13,220 bases of DNA from Mesomycoplasma ovipneumoniae. Its GTDB lineage: Bacteria; Bacillota_I; Bacilli_A; Mycoplasmatales; Metamycoplasmataceae. Position numbers and translations under genes: made by a program. The notes under the pieces were generated by a model, which saw only the letters and a program-made list of their open reading frames with translations, was not told the DNA's origin and searched no databases. How positions within the stretch are numbered: the first letter of the stretch is position 1; each line of letters starts with the position of its first letter. The stretch covers positions 1-13,220 of the forward strand of contig VZDP01000013.1 of NCBI GenBank assembly GCA_009756935.1, given 5' to 3'. Below, piece by piece: positions 5,867 through 13,220 of this stretch.

Positions 5867-7387
5867 ATGAAGAAAAAGTTAAAGTTTTTTAAGTTTATCA
5901 CTAATATTCTCGCTTTCACTTCACTGACACTAAGCGTTTTTGGTCCGCTTTGACATTTTCAAAATACAAAAACCTATTCAGATTTCAAACTTGAAACTCG
6001 TGATATAGAACTATCAAATTCAAAAAAACCGGTAAATTTTGATGATTTAGTCCAAATTATTTCAGCAAAAAACCAAGAAAATTCGCTTGTTATTAATGCA
6101 AATATTAAAGATTCCCAAACACGTCTAAACAAAACAAGTACTAATTTAGACTCTCCTAATTTAGATGATATTGAAATTCAAATTAATCAAGAAGGTGAGG
6201 TAATTTTAAATAGTGCTTCACTTGAATTGGTTAACAAAAAAGCTGAACTTTATTTTGAAGAAGGTGTACCAAAACTAAAATTAGAAGGTTATGTTTTTGA
6301 CTTTAGAGAGCTTCAAAATCAAACTCGAGTTGAAAAAACCTTCTTTCAAATCTTTTTGCCTTTTATTCCATTTATTGTAAAAGCTGCTGCAGCTGTCGTT
6401 GCCGCATTTGCAGTTTCCGCAGCTGCCCAACCATATATGGGAACTTTTCCAAATGTTGCTGGTGTAGGTACATGATATGGGGGCGGAGGAAGTTACTATC
6501 CGTCAGTTGGTTATAATCCTGTTTATCCGTCAGTTGGTTATAGCCCTGTTTATCCGTCAGTTGGTTATAGCCCTGTTTCTGCGCCAGCTGATAATAACCC
6601 CATTACTGAAAGAACTGAAAGCTCAATTGTGGTTGACTTAGATAAATTGCCAAAAGCAAAAGGTGAGCCTAGTATTAAAGAAATAGCAAATACAAAGACT
6701 TTAGAACTTTCTATTGTAAAAGCAAAAGATAAGGAAAAATTAGTAAAATACACTGGAATCCATCCTGCTTGGTTTTTTAATTTTCACAATAAAGACTTAG
6801 AACCTTATTTTGTTATTAGTAAACAAGCAATTCCAGAACCTGCAGCCTGACTTTTAGCGGTTGGAAGTTTGCTAGCCCAATCAGAATTAACCAAAATTAT
6901 TATTAAAAACTTGTTACCTAGTTCACTAAAAGATAAAATGGTTGAAAAAGACCATGAAAATATGGATAAGAAACTAAATTCACCTATTGATTTTTATTCA
7001 TATAATAGATTAGTTATGGAAAATTTGGCGATAAAAACAAAATATACAGCAAATTTGATGGTAGGAAATAAAGGACCAAGAAACCCAAATTATAATTTAA
7101 ATAAAGATATCGGTTTTACTAATGATCGCTTTGTTGTTGGAGAAGGCCTAGCTAGTGATGCTATTGATTGAGCTGACCCTAAAAATGCGTTTGATATTAA
7201 ACTAGATGATAGTGAAAATAAAAAATCATACATAAAAATACTTTTTCCCAGTTATCATGTAAGGAGGGTAAGAATGATAGGGAAAAAGCAAAAGGGCATA
7301 AAGAGGGAATTTATACCAAGAGAAGAAATGTTAAATGTTGAAAAGGTGCATTTTTTATATGGAGATGCAATTAGATTTAGTAACTAA
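5867..7387 (+). CDS. A3: 506-residue membrane-anchored protein of unknown function with tandem YPSVGYSPV repeats
   Basis: This is the only complete A gene. ATG 5867 follows AAAGGA by 5 nt; the stop is TAA 7385-7387. The N-terminus (MKKKLKFFKF then a hydrophobic stretch, about residues 10-29) looks like an uncleaved anchor or signal sequence with no Cys lipobox. Residues 30-157 are polar. Residues 159-188 are hydrophobic and Ala-rich, a likely second membrane segment. Residues 211-237 are three tandem YPSVGY(N/S)PV units. The rest matches A1: VVDLDKLPKAKGEPS, TGIHPAWFFNFHN, the semi-hydrophobic AAWLLAVGSLLA near 325-336, and a basic tail (HVRRVRM, KKQKGIKREFIPRE). I do not recognise the family; a surface or membrane-associated role is inferred from topology. 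The last 53 nt also encode the start of B3. An internal Shine-Dalgarno and ATG (7261-7276) lie in the tail. Confidence 0.9.
6497..6577 (+). repeat. 27-bp tandem repeat x3 in A3 (9 residues per unit)
   Basis: Units are 6497-6523, 6524-6550 and 6551-6577, in frame, each encoding YPSVGYxPV. Units 2 and 3 are identical; unit 1 differs by AAT (Asn) for AGC (Ser). A1 has no such array at the same place. Identical neighbouring units and in-frame length point to recent slippage expansion, typical of size-variable mycoplasma surface proteins. Confidence 0.9.
7261..7276 (+). promoter_or_regulatory. Internal Shine-Dalgarno plus ATG inside A3, upstream of B3
   Basis: AAGGAGG 7261-7267 is the strongest coding-strand ribosome site in the window. 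ATG 7274-7276 follows after 6 nt, in the A3 frame. Initiation here yields a 37-residue peptide ending at 7387, past the B3 start at 7335. It matches the sites at 903-918 and 3085-3100. Confidence 0.5.
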
Positions 7388-9128
7388 GGCAAAAAAACAG
7401 TTAATTAAACTAAAATATATAGAACTTAATATTAAAAGTCGTTGTTCAGTTGGTAACATGACTAGGGATGATGTTGATTCAAAGTCTAATTGTCATTACA
7501 AGGATTATCTATTTCCAGATTTTTTATACAATTATCTTTATAATGACTTCAATCCTAATCCAATTGAAAGAATTATTAGTTTAAATTATAAACAAGAAGA
7601 TTATGTTTATAATTTAAGACTAGAAGATATCCCAAAAAGTGTGTTTTTTTCCAAAAAACTCAAAGATTTCCATTTTCATAACGATATTAAGTGTTTAATT
7701 GGCGACTGTCGCCACGTTGAATATTGTGAAATAAACGAAGAAGAAAATCTTGTTTATAAATCTGATCTTTATTCTGCATATGGTTTACGCGATGGTAAAG
7801 CTTTTAAAAAAGTTGTTGTTGTATTTGAAAACTTTGATGATATTGAAAAATGCGAATTTTCAATTTCTTATCCTGCTTATTTTTGAAAAATATTTAAATC
7901 AAAAAGCAGATTGAGAGAAATTGAAGCTTTAATTATTAAGGAAATTCAGGAAAGCGTTCCTTATGCAAAGCCGAAAAATTTAGCAAATTACCACGAAAAA
8001 ATCTTTGATTTTTTATCAAATAGATATGAATATAATTCAGAGTTTGTAGATATAAATAAAGCATATTTAGGACAAAATGTAGAAAATATCTATAATTTGT
8101 TATTAAAAGAGAATTATAATTTTAGTGAAAAAACACAAATTCAACCAATTCAGAACGTATTTACTTTTGAAACTTATGAAAATTTGCTTAAAAAATTTGA
8201 AAAATACGGGATTAAAAAACTTAACCTAAATATTGAAAATCGTGATAAATTTATTCTTAGTTGATTTGATAAATTTGGTCCAGAATATCGAAAGTATTGC
8301 ATCAAACTTTTTGGTGAAGACGGCAAAAATTATTATGATAATGTGAATAATTGGACAAATAAAATCGAATTAATTTATTTGTTGCAAATTTTATTTGGTC
8401 CTAAATATGAATTTGAAGATCTATATTTTTCCCTTAATGAACCTGATTATTTCATTCTACCAAGTTGGGCAAAATTAAAACTTGAAAATTTCGAAATTTT
8501 TTACTTTGGCGGGCAAGAATATGGTCTTTTTGATGAAATAATTTCCCAATTTGACTCAAAAAAGCCAGTTTTTTGAGTCAAACCATTTTACTACTCCGCC
8601 AATGGAGTGGGCGAATCACGAATTTTGCCAATTGCAATAAAAAATTTCATTTTATTGTATGTTGATGGTCAAAAAATTTACTACTGATTTGGACATTCAA
8701 ATTTATATGATGACATTTATGGAGGTAAATACGAAATTTTAAAATATTATTTCAAACAAAAATTGGTCAAACTTGAACAAGATATTTTTCTTCGTGATGG
8801 CATTGATCCGGCCTTCTTTGTTTCAAGATCGCCAAGGCAAAATGATTTAGATAAAAATGTGATTGAGTCATCTATGGAAGAATTAATTTTATATCGGGAT
8901 GCGTTGAATAAATATCTAAAAGAAATAGACCATGAATTTGGGTTTTTTAGACACTTTCTAGAAAATACTAATTTATATAGCCAACAAGAAAAAGAATTAA
9001 TTTTAGAAGTACACGGTCCTTTTACTTGAGATAATGATGATAGAACTGAATATTATGATGAAATTGCAAGAGTAGATTTTCGCGGTCATAAAAGCAAAAA
9101 ATTTATTGAGATAGAAGGGGAATCGTAA
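7335..9128 (+). CDS. B3: 597-residue paralogue of unknown function
   Basis: The reading runs from ATG 7335 to TAA 9126-9128 with TGA as Trp. TAA at 7332-7334 closes the frame just upstream, so the start is 7335, or less likely 7359 or 7365. It overlaps A3 by 53 nt in another frame. There is no export signal or membrane helix, and the family is not recognised. It shares the B block order: Lys-rich N-terminal helix, variable island at about residues 40-75, FNPNPIERIISLNYKQEDY, helical middle, and aromatic C-terminal half (ILPSWAKLKLENFEIFYF, SSMEELILYRDALNKYLK). A second variable stretch at about residues 120-155 (GDCRHVEYCEINEEEN) is very different from B1 and B2, which are near-identical to each other there. 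B2 resembles B3 in the last third. The downstream gap ends in the pta promoter. Confidence 0.9.
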
Positions 9129-9375
9129 ATCTTTTTGTTAATTAATAAATTTAAAGACAAATAATTTAAGTTTATTTTTAAAATTCTTCACTTACATTTT
9201 TTACATTCTTATTTATTTGAAATATATATTCTTGAAATATATTTTTTTGCCAAACTAACAAAAAATTCAAATAACTAGTTATTTTCCACTAATTTATTGA
9301 TCTTTTTTTAGTAAAATAAAAAAAATTTTGTAAAATTAAATCTAGTTGATCAAAACTGACCTTTGAAAGGAAAAA
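9129..9375 (+). promoter_or_regulatory. B3 3' flank and pta promoter region
   Basis: The first ~60 nt match the 3' flanks of B1 and B2, then the sequence diverges; none of the hairpin repeats follows. A direct repeat TTGAAATATAT occurs at 9217-9227 and 9232-9242 (15-nt period). A perfect 16-bp palindrome AAATAACTAGTTATTT lies at 9269-9284, a possible operator. TAAAAT occurs at 9312-9317 and 9331-9336 as -10 candidates without a clear -35. The pta Shine-Dalgarno is AAAGGA 9366-9371, 4 nt before ATG. No definite terminator for B3 is seen. Confidence 0.4.
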
Positions 9376-10329
9376 ATGACATACCAAAATTATCTTGAAT
9401 TACGACTAAAACAACAAAATGAAACTAAAAGTCTACGTTCAGTTTTAATTATTGACGGACATGATGAACGGGCAATTCAAGCCGCTCAGCAATTAAAAGC
9501 TAAAAATTTAGTTAGACCAATTTTACTTGTTGACCAATTATATGAGAATCTTGAAATCGACCAATATTTAGTTGACGAAGAAGAAAAACAAACTTTTATA
9601 CAGCAATTTTTAAAAATCCGTAAAAACAAAGAAACATTAGAATCAGCTGTCGCCCAATTTGATTCTAATGCATTTTACGGGACAATGCTTCTTCGAAACA
9701 AAAAAGTTGACGCTGTAATAGGCGGACTTAATTATCCAACTGCAGAAATTCTTCGAGCTGCATTCAAAATTATCGGACCAAAACCAGATATTAAAACAAT
9801 TTCTTCCGTAATGATAATGCATCGAGGTGATGAAAAATACTTGTTTAGTGATATTTCGGTAAATATTTTACCAAACGAAACTCAATTAGCTGATATTGCT
9901 AAAAACGCACTTGACTTTGCAATTCAACTTGGATTTGACCCTAAACCAGCTTTTTTATCATTTTCAACAAAAGGATCAGCCAAATCACCTCAATCTGATG
10001 CTGTATCTAGAGCTGTAAAAATGTTCAATGCGACCTCACCAATTGAAGCTTATGGTGAAATTCAACTAGATGCAGCTCTTGACTATAAAGTACGTCGCCA
10101 AAAATACGGTGAAAATGTTGCTACAAATGCGAATGTTTTAATTTTTCCAAATCTTGATGCCGGAAATATTGGCTACAAAATCGCTCAAAGACTTGGTGGC
10201 TTTGGGGCAATAGGACCAATAATCACCGGAATTGCCGCTCCTATTAATGACTTATCACGTGGAGCAACGGTTGAAGATGTTTTTTACACCGCACTAATTA
10301 GCGCACTTCAAGTTGAAAAGGATAAATAA
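9376..10329 (+). CDS. pta: Phosphate acetyltransferase
   Basis: It converts acetyl-CoA and phosphate to acetyl phosphate and CoA in the cytoplasm. Acetyl phosphate is then used by AckA next door to make ATP, a main energy step in fermentative mycoplasmas without a TCA cycle. The 317 residues match the short, single-domain Pta class (no N-terminal regulatory domain as in E. coli Pta). Family signatures are FSTKGSAKSP (usually SAKHP, so Ser replaces His), the GNIGYKIAQRLGGFGAIGPI block, and PINDLSRGATVEDV near the end. That last motif supplies Ser294, Arg295 and Asp301, the positions of the known active-site Ser-Arg and Asp of Methanosarcina Pta. The start follows AAAGGA by 4 nt. The stop overlaps the ackA start by one base (TAATG), so the two are translationally coupled. 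No TGA or TGG is needed in this frame. Confidence 0.96.
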   Translation: MTYQNYLELRLKQQNETKSLRSVLIIDGHDERAIQAAQQLKAKNLVRPILLVDQLYENLEIDQYLVDEEEKQTFIQQFLKIRKNKETLESAVAQFDSNAFYGTMLLRNKKVDAVIGGLNYPTAEILRAAFKIIGPKPDIKTISSVMIMHRGDEKYLFSDISVNILPNETQLADIAKNALDFAIQLGFDPKPAFLSFSTKGSAKSPQSDAVSRAVKMFNATSPIEAYGEIQLDAALDYKVRRQKYGENVATNANVLIFPNLDAGNIGYKIAQRLGGFGAIGPIITGIAAPINDLSRGATVEDVFYTALISALQVEKDK

Positions 10330-11534
10330 TGAAGAGTAAAATTTTAGTTATAAACGCTGGTTCATCTTCAATTAAATGACAAATTTTTGAAAAAGATACA
10401 TTAGATTTGCTCGGAGTTGGTCTAATCGAAAGAATTGGACTTCAAGAAGGCAAAATCAAAATGACATTTGACGAGAAAAGCTACAACTTGAGCAAAGATT
10501 TTCCAACTCATTCTGATGCCTTAGAGAGCCAAATTCAACTCTGAAAAGACAATAATTTAGTCCAAAACCTAGAAGAATTTGAGCTTGTCGGATTTCGAAT
10601 TGTTCACGGGGGCGCAAGTTTTAATGCTCCAGCTCGCCTTGATGATTCAGCAATAGCAAAAATTGAAGAAGCAGCAAAATTTGCACCTTTGCACAACCCA
10701 GGGGCGCTTGCAACTATTAGCGCTATTAAAAAATTACTTCCTTGAGCAAAATTATCAGCAAGTTTTGAAACCGCTTTTCACGCAAGTATCCCTAAAGTTA
10801 ATTACACATATCCAATTAATACCCAAATAGCAAATAAGTACGGAATAAGAAAATACGGATTTCACGGCATTTCTCACAAATATATAACAACACAAGTTGA
10901 AAAAATCTATAATTCTGATTCAGTTAATTTTGTAAACATGCACATTGGGAATGGGATTTCATTGTGTGCTGTTAAAGATTCGGCTTCAGTTGATACTTCA
11001 ATGGGAATGACACCACTTGCAGGTGTTGCCATGGGAACCCGAAGCGGTGATGTAGACCCCTCAATTTTAACCTACCTAGGCACAACAGCTCATTTTTCCT
11101 TCACTGATTTAGACACACTTTTAAACAAACAATCAGGACTTTTAGGACTTTCAAACGTTTCTTCTGACCTTCGGGATGTGATTTCTGCCGCTGACAATGG
11201 TAATCAAGATGCAAGTTTTGCCCTTGAAGTTTATGTGCAAAAAATTGTCGACTATCTAATTAATTACATTAACAAGGTTGGTAAAAACATTAAAGCTTTA
11301 GTTTTTACCGGTGGAGTAGGCGAAAATTCAGCATTAATTCGCGCTTCGGTAATTGCGAAAATTCAATTACCGAAGTTGAATTTAGTTCTTGATCAAGAAC
11401 TAAATTCAAGACCAATTCCAGAATTTGGTGCTATTGAAAAAATTTCAGCACCAGAATCAGATCTTGACATTTTCGTAATCAAAACAAACGAAGAACTGTT
11501 AATAGCAAAAAACGCGCTCAAAGTTTGAAACTAA
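10329..11534 (+). CDS. ackA: Acetate kinase (catalytic Asp replaced by Glu)
   Basis: It transfers phosphate from acetyl phosphate to ADP, giving acetate and ATP; cytoplasmic, ASKHA fold. The 401 residues are the usual length. Family motifs are all present: INAGSSSIK (9-16), GFRIVHGG with Arg90, APLHNP with His122, YGFHGISHKY with His179, MGTRSGDVDP with Arg238, FTGGVGEN (327-333) and TNEELLIA (386-393). The one departure is FETAFH (146-151). Most acetate kinases have FDTAFH, whose Asp (Asp148 of the Methanosarcina enzyme) is catalytic; here it is Glu147, codon GAA. Several Trp are encoded by TGA (Trp17, Trp72, Trp139, Trp400). Reading TGA as stop would give only fragments. The gene is coupled to pta by TAATG, and a strong terminator lies at 11675-11710. 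Confidence 0.97.
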
Positions 11535-11543
11535 CCTTTATTA

Positions 11544-11617
11544 AATTTTGAAAGAACCCATAATAAAACCAAAGTATTGACATTATACAATATTTTTGTT
11601 TTGATCCAAGCATTTTT
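11544..11617 (-). promoter_or_regulatory. Minus-strand promoter facing into ackA; deleted third version of the structured element
   Basis: On the minus strand TTGGAT (11609-11604), 16 nt, then TATAAT (11587-11582). The bases behind it (CCAAGCATTTTTTT on the plus strand) match the ends of both structured elements, and TTTTGAAAGAAC at 11547-11558 matches their middle. The hairpins between are missing. Transcription from here would run antisense through the ackA stop. Confidence 0.45.
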
Positions 11618-11645
11618 TTAAAAATTTTGTGCGGATTAATTTTGG

Positions 11646-11666
11646 CGAGTTTCCCAGCTTGATGAG
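11646..11666. repeat. 21-bp dispersed repeat, copy 2
   Basis: Matches 5088-5108 with one difference (C for T in the centre). It lies nine bases before the ackA terminator stem. Function unknown. Confidence 0.6.
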
Positions 11667-11674
11667 ATAATCTT

Positions 11675-11710
11675 AAAAAAGTGTCCTGGTTTAGTTTTGG
11701 GCACTTTTTT
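11675..11710. terminator. Intrinsic terminator downstream of ackA
   Basis: AAAAAAGTGTCC 11675-11686 pairs with GGGCACTTTTTT 11699-11710: 12 bp with one G-T wobble and a 12-nt loop. Runs of A and T flank the GC core, so it can work in both directions. It closes the pta-ackA operon. Confidence 0.8.
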
Positions 11711-11814
11711 AACTTTTTTGGCAAACTCAGAAAAAATAACTATCAAGGCAAAAACACTAAATTTTAAATCTAACGCTCACGAATGCAAAATCTACTTATT
11801 AATAAAATAAGCAA
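11711..11814. other. Spacer without recognisable features
   Basis: AT-rich sequence between the ackA terminator and the third hairpin repeat. I see no ORF, RNA gene or clear dyad in it. Confidence 0.5.
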
Positions 11815-11890
11815 AACTAAAAAAGCTAAAATTTTACCTTAAAAAGCAAAATTATGAAATTTTTAAACTACCTTTTTTAGTTTAAAACAC
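11815..11890. repeat. ~80-nt long-stem hairpin repeat, copy 3
   Basis: AACTAAAAAAGCTA 11815-11828 pairs with TACCTTTTTTAGTT from 11869, with one C-C mismatch. The interior and right arm (11829-11890) closely match the copies at 2941 and 5176. As in copy 2, a full structured element follows. Confidence 0.65.
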
Positions 11891-11928
11891 TGCAAAAAAT
11901 CAATTAATGGATAAAATAACAAAACCAT

Positions 11929-12236
11929 AAAAAAATACAACTACTGTTAAACTCAATTTAAATAGAAAACTCATTTTTATTTAAATTGAGCCTAAAAAAA
12001 TATGTGAAGTTTTGAAAGAGCCAAAAGAAAAAGCCTTAAATTTGTAGATTTCTAAACGGTCAAATTTATGGCACTCCATCATATTTAAAAATATAATGGA
12101 TAATTCGCATTTTCTGATTTTATCATGCAAAAAACATAATCAATTCCCCCTTAATTCAATACAAAATTCATTAATTATTCTTAGTGACTTTATTATAACT
12201 ATAACATAATTTTTTCTTGAACCAAGCATTTTTTTT
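11929..12236 (-). ncRNA. Structured intergenic element, full copy 2 (candidate minus-strand RNA)
   Basis: Homologous to 5268-5583. Stems are CTCAATTTAAAT 11952-11963 with ATTTAAATTGAG 11979-11990 (12 bp perfect); GCCTTAAATTT 12033-12043 with AAATTTATGGC 12062-12072 (one T-T mismatch); and CCATCATATTT from 12076 with AATATAATGG to 12099. The loop of the second stem is almost unchanged between copies. On the minus strand, TTGGTT (12225-12220) and TATAGT/TATAAT (12203-12192) form a promoter. The mini-ORF is MFFAW behind a weakened AAGGGGG. It lies between ackA and the last gene, far from any A-B unit, so it is a dispersed element and not part of that duplication. Confidence 0.4.
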
Positions 12237-12276
12237 AAAATTTTTTTGCTTAGTGATTTTTGCCTAAAATCTTTGA

Positions 12277-12428
12277 TTACTAAAAATATTTTTTTATTTA
12301 CTTTTTTATTTTGATCTTAAAGTATTTTGGTATAATAAGGTCATACTTATCGAGATATTCTATTAAAATGTTTAATTACTAAAAATATTTTAATATTTTC
12401 TTTTGATCTTAAAGTATTTTGGTATAAT
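12277..12428 (+). promoter_or_regulatory. Tandemly duplicated promoter before the last gene
   Basis: TTACTAAAAATATTT occurs at 12277-12291 and 12376-12390. TTTGATCTTAAAG...TTTTGGTATAAT occurs twice, with perfect -10 boxes TATAAT at 12331-12336 and 12423-12428, each preceded by TGG (an extended -10). The copies are about 92-99 bp apart. The TTGATC boxes are only 14 nt upstream, so these probably act as extended -10 promoters. Both point towards the gene at 12599. Confidence 0.55.
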
Positions 12429-12493
12429 TAAGACATACTATTGAAATATCTAGTAAAGTCTAAAATTTATTTTACCTATCTATTTTTTATTTA

Positions 12494-12531
12494 AAGAAAC
12501 AAAGTTGAAATAATTTCAAGCTTTGTTTCTT
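12494..12531 (+). promoter_or_regulatory. Long perfect hairpin in the leader of the last gene
   Basis: GAAACAAAG 12496-12504 pairs with CTTTGTTTC 12521-12529 (extendable by two A-T pairs). TTGAAA 12505-12510 pairs with TTTCAA 12514-12519, leaving one bulged G and a TAA loop. It lies between the tandem promoters and the start codon with no T run after it, so it looks like a leader structure or a dyad site more than a terminator. Confidence 0.5.
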
Positions 12532-12598
12532 GTCATAAATAGACAAAAAAATGGTAAAATTAAAACAAAATCTGTATTATATAAAAAGAGGAGTAATT

Positions 12599-13220
12599 AT
12601 GGCTGAAAATCTAACAAAAAAAGAGAAAAAATTAATGAAAGCAACTAAAAAACGTGCAATCATACTTTCATTGCTTGCCTTTGGTGGTCTTAGTATTGGT
12701 TCACTCAGTTTTCTTCCTTTCCTTTTAAAGTCTTGAAATACACTTCAATATAATATTGTTGATTTTAAACATATTAATCGTGATAATATTGGTTATGAAC
12801 TTGAATTTGCCCTAAGTGATTTAGATTCATATAAACTAAATTATCAAGATTTAAATGTTGACTTTACAGCTGATGAGCAAGGAAAAGACGTAATTGTTTC
12901 ACACAAAGCCATTTATGATGAATTTAGTCGAACTTGGAGGCTATCTTCAAATTATAACGGTCTTAGTTTTGGAAAAAGATACTATCTAAAAGTTTATCTT
13001 GATGATAAAAAGCAAAAAAGATTTTCTGCCAAAAAAGTAATTGCCTTTGGTCAAAATGTTACCAATTTTGTCGATACTCCGCCAGCAGTTTCAACAATTA
13101 ATTTTCAAACCAAAACTCCTTCTAGTGCCTCAGTTTCACTAAAATTTGCCGACGAGGCTGCTAATCTTGAGGGTAAAAAAGTTGCCCTAGAGTATTATTA
13201 TGTCCTAAAAAATCAATCAG
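12599..13220 (+). CDS. Membrane-anchored protein with Ig-like beta-rich ectodomain (3' truncated by window edge)
   Basis: ATG 12599 is chosen because AAGAGGAG (12586-12593) lies 5 nt upstream; an in-frame ATG at 12551 lacks such a site. 207 codons are visible and the frame is open at the edge. The first 18 residues are Lys-rich (KKEKKLMKATKKR), then a hydrophobic segment at about residues 19-43, giving an N-terminal signal anchor with the rest outside. There is no lipobox Cys. Residues 45-150 alternate short hydrophobic and polar runs (YELEFALSDLD, RTWRLSSNYNGLSFGKRYYLKVYLDDK), suggesting an Ig- or fibronectin III-like sandwich. A second similar module starts near 165 (TPPAVSTINFQTKTPSSAS). 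Large mycoplasma surface proteins with repeated domains of this kind exist (DUF1410-like), but I cannot assign a family. Expression is probably driven by the tandem promoters at 12331 and 12423. Confidence 0.8.

Noticed and set aside
7351..7357. T TTT TTA heptamer in the A-B overlap, a classical -1 slippery sequence, suggesting an A-B fusion by frameshifting (also in A1).
   Set aside because: A -1 shift from the A frame does not enter the B frame; B needs +1. No A-B fusion by this route.
1..9128. A-B units considered as the mycoplasma immunoglobulin-binding protein/protease pair (MIB-MIP) or the P97/P102 adhesin pair.
   Set aside because: Sizes and sequence do not fit: B has no protease motif I can see, A lacks the P97 repeat region, and the proteins are much shorter.
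11518..11724. Minus-strand ORF of 68 codons across the ackA end and terminator.
   Set aside because: It runs through the strong ackA terminator stem and a promoter-like repeat and has no ribosome site; compositional artefact.

Overview
AT-rich bacterial DNA that reads TGA as tryptophan. Without that rule every large gene breaks at TGA. With it, aligned paralogues swap TGA and TGG at the same residue (for example 1988-1990 against the matching codon near 4168; 379-381 against 6769-6771). This is the mycoplasma code. The adjoining pta-ackA pair, the codon use and the many lineage-specific surface-type paralogues suggest a mycoplasma of the hyopneumoniae/ovipneumoniae group (Mesomycoplasma); the species is inferred, not proven.

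Layout. Positions 1-9128 hold three tandem copies of an unrecognised two-gene unit, here called A-B. A is a membrane-anchored protein of about 500 residues; B is a 597-598 residue protein with no signal peptide or membrane segment. Unit 1 is A1 (3' part only, 1-1044) and B1 (971-2764). Unit 2 has lost all but about 100 bp of A (3050-3151) but keeps an intact B2 (3152-4948). Unit 3 is complete: A3 (5867-7387) and B3 (7335-9128). In units 1 and 3 the B start lies inside the end of A in another frame. A conserved Shine-Dalgarno plus ATG inside A, still present in the A-less unit 2, looks like a translational relay into B.

Positions 9376-11534 hold pta-ackA, overlapping as TAATG. This is the phosphotransacetylase/acetate kinase pathway that turns acetyl-CoA into acetate and ATP. 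From 12599 to the window edge runs the start of a membrane-anchored protein with an Ig-like beta-rich ectodomain.

The intergenic DNA is not simple spacer. It carries (i) an ~80-nt long-stem hairpin in three copies (2941, 5176, 11815); (ii) an ~300-bp structured element in two full copies (5268-5583, 11929-12236), with three hairpins, one compensatory base-pair change and a minus-strand promoter; (iii) a deleted third version carrying the same minus-strand promoter just downstream of ackA (11544-11617); (iv) tandem duplicated promoters before the last gene; and (v) dyads in the A3 promoter. The best candidates for something undescribed are the A-B paralogue system (overlapping genes, recombination mosaics, tandem amino-acid repeat) and the minus-strand structured RNA-like element.
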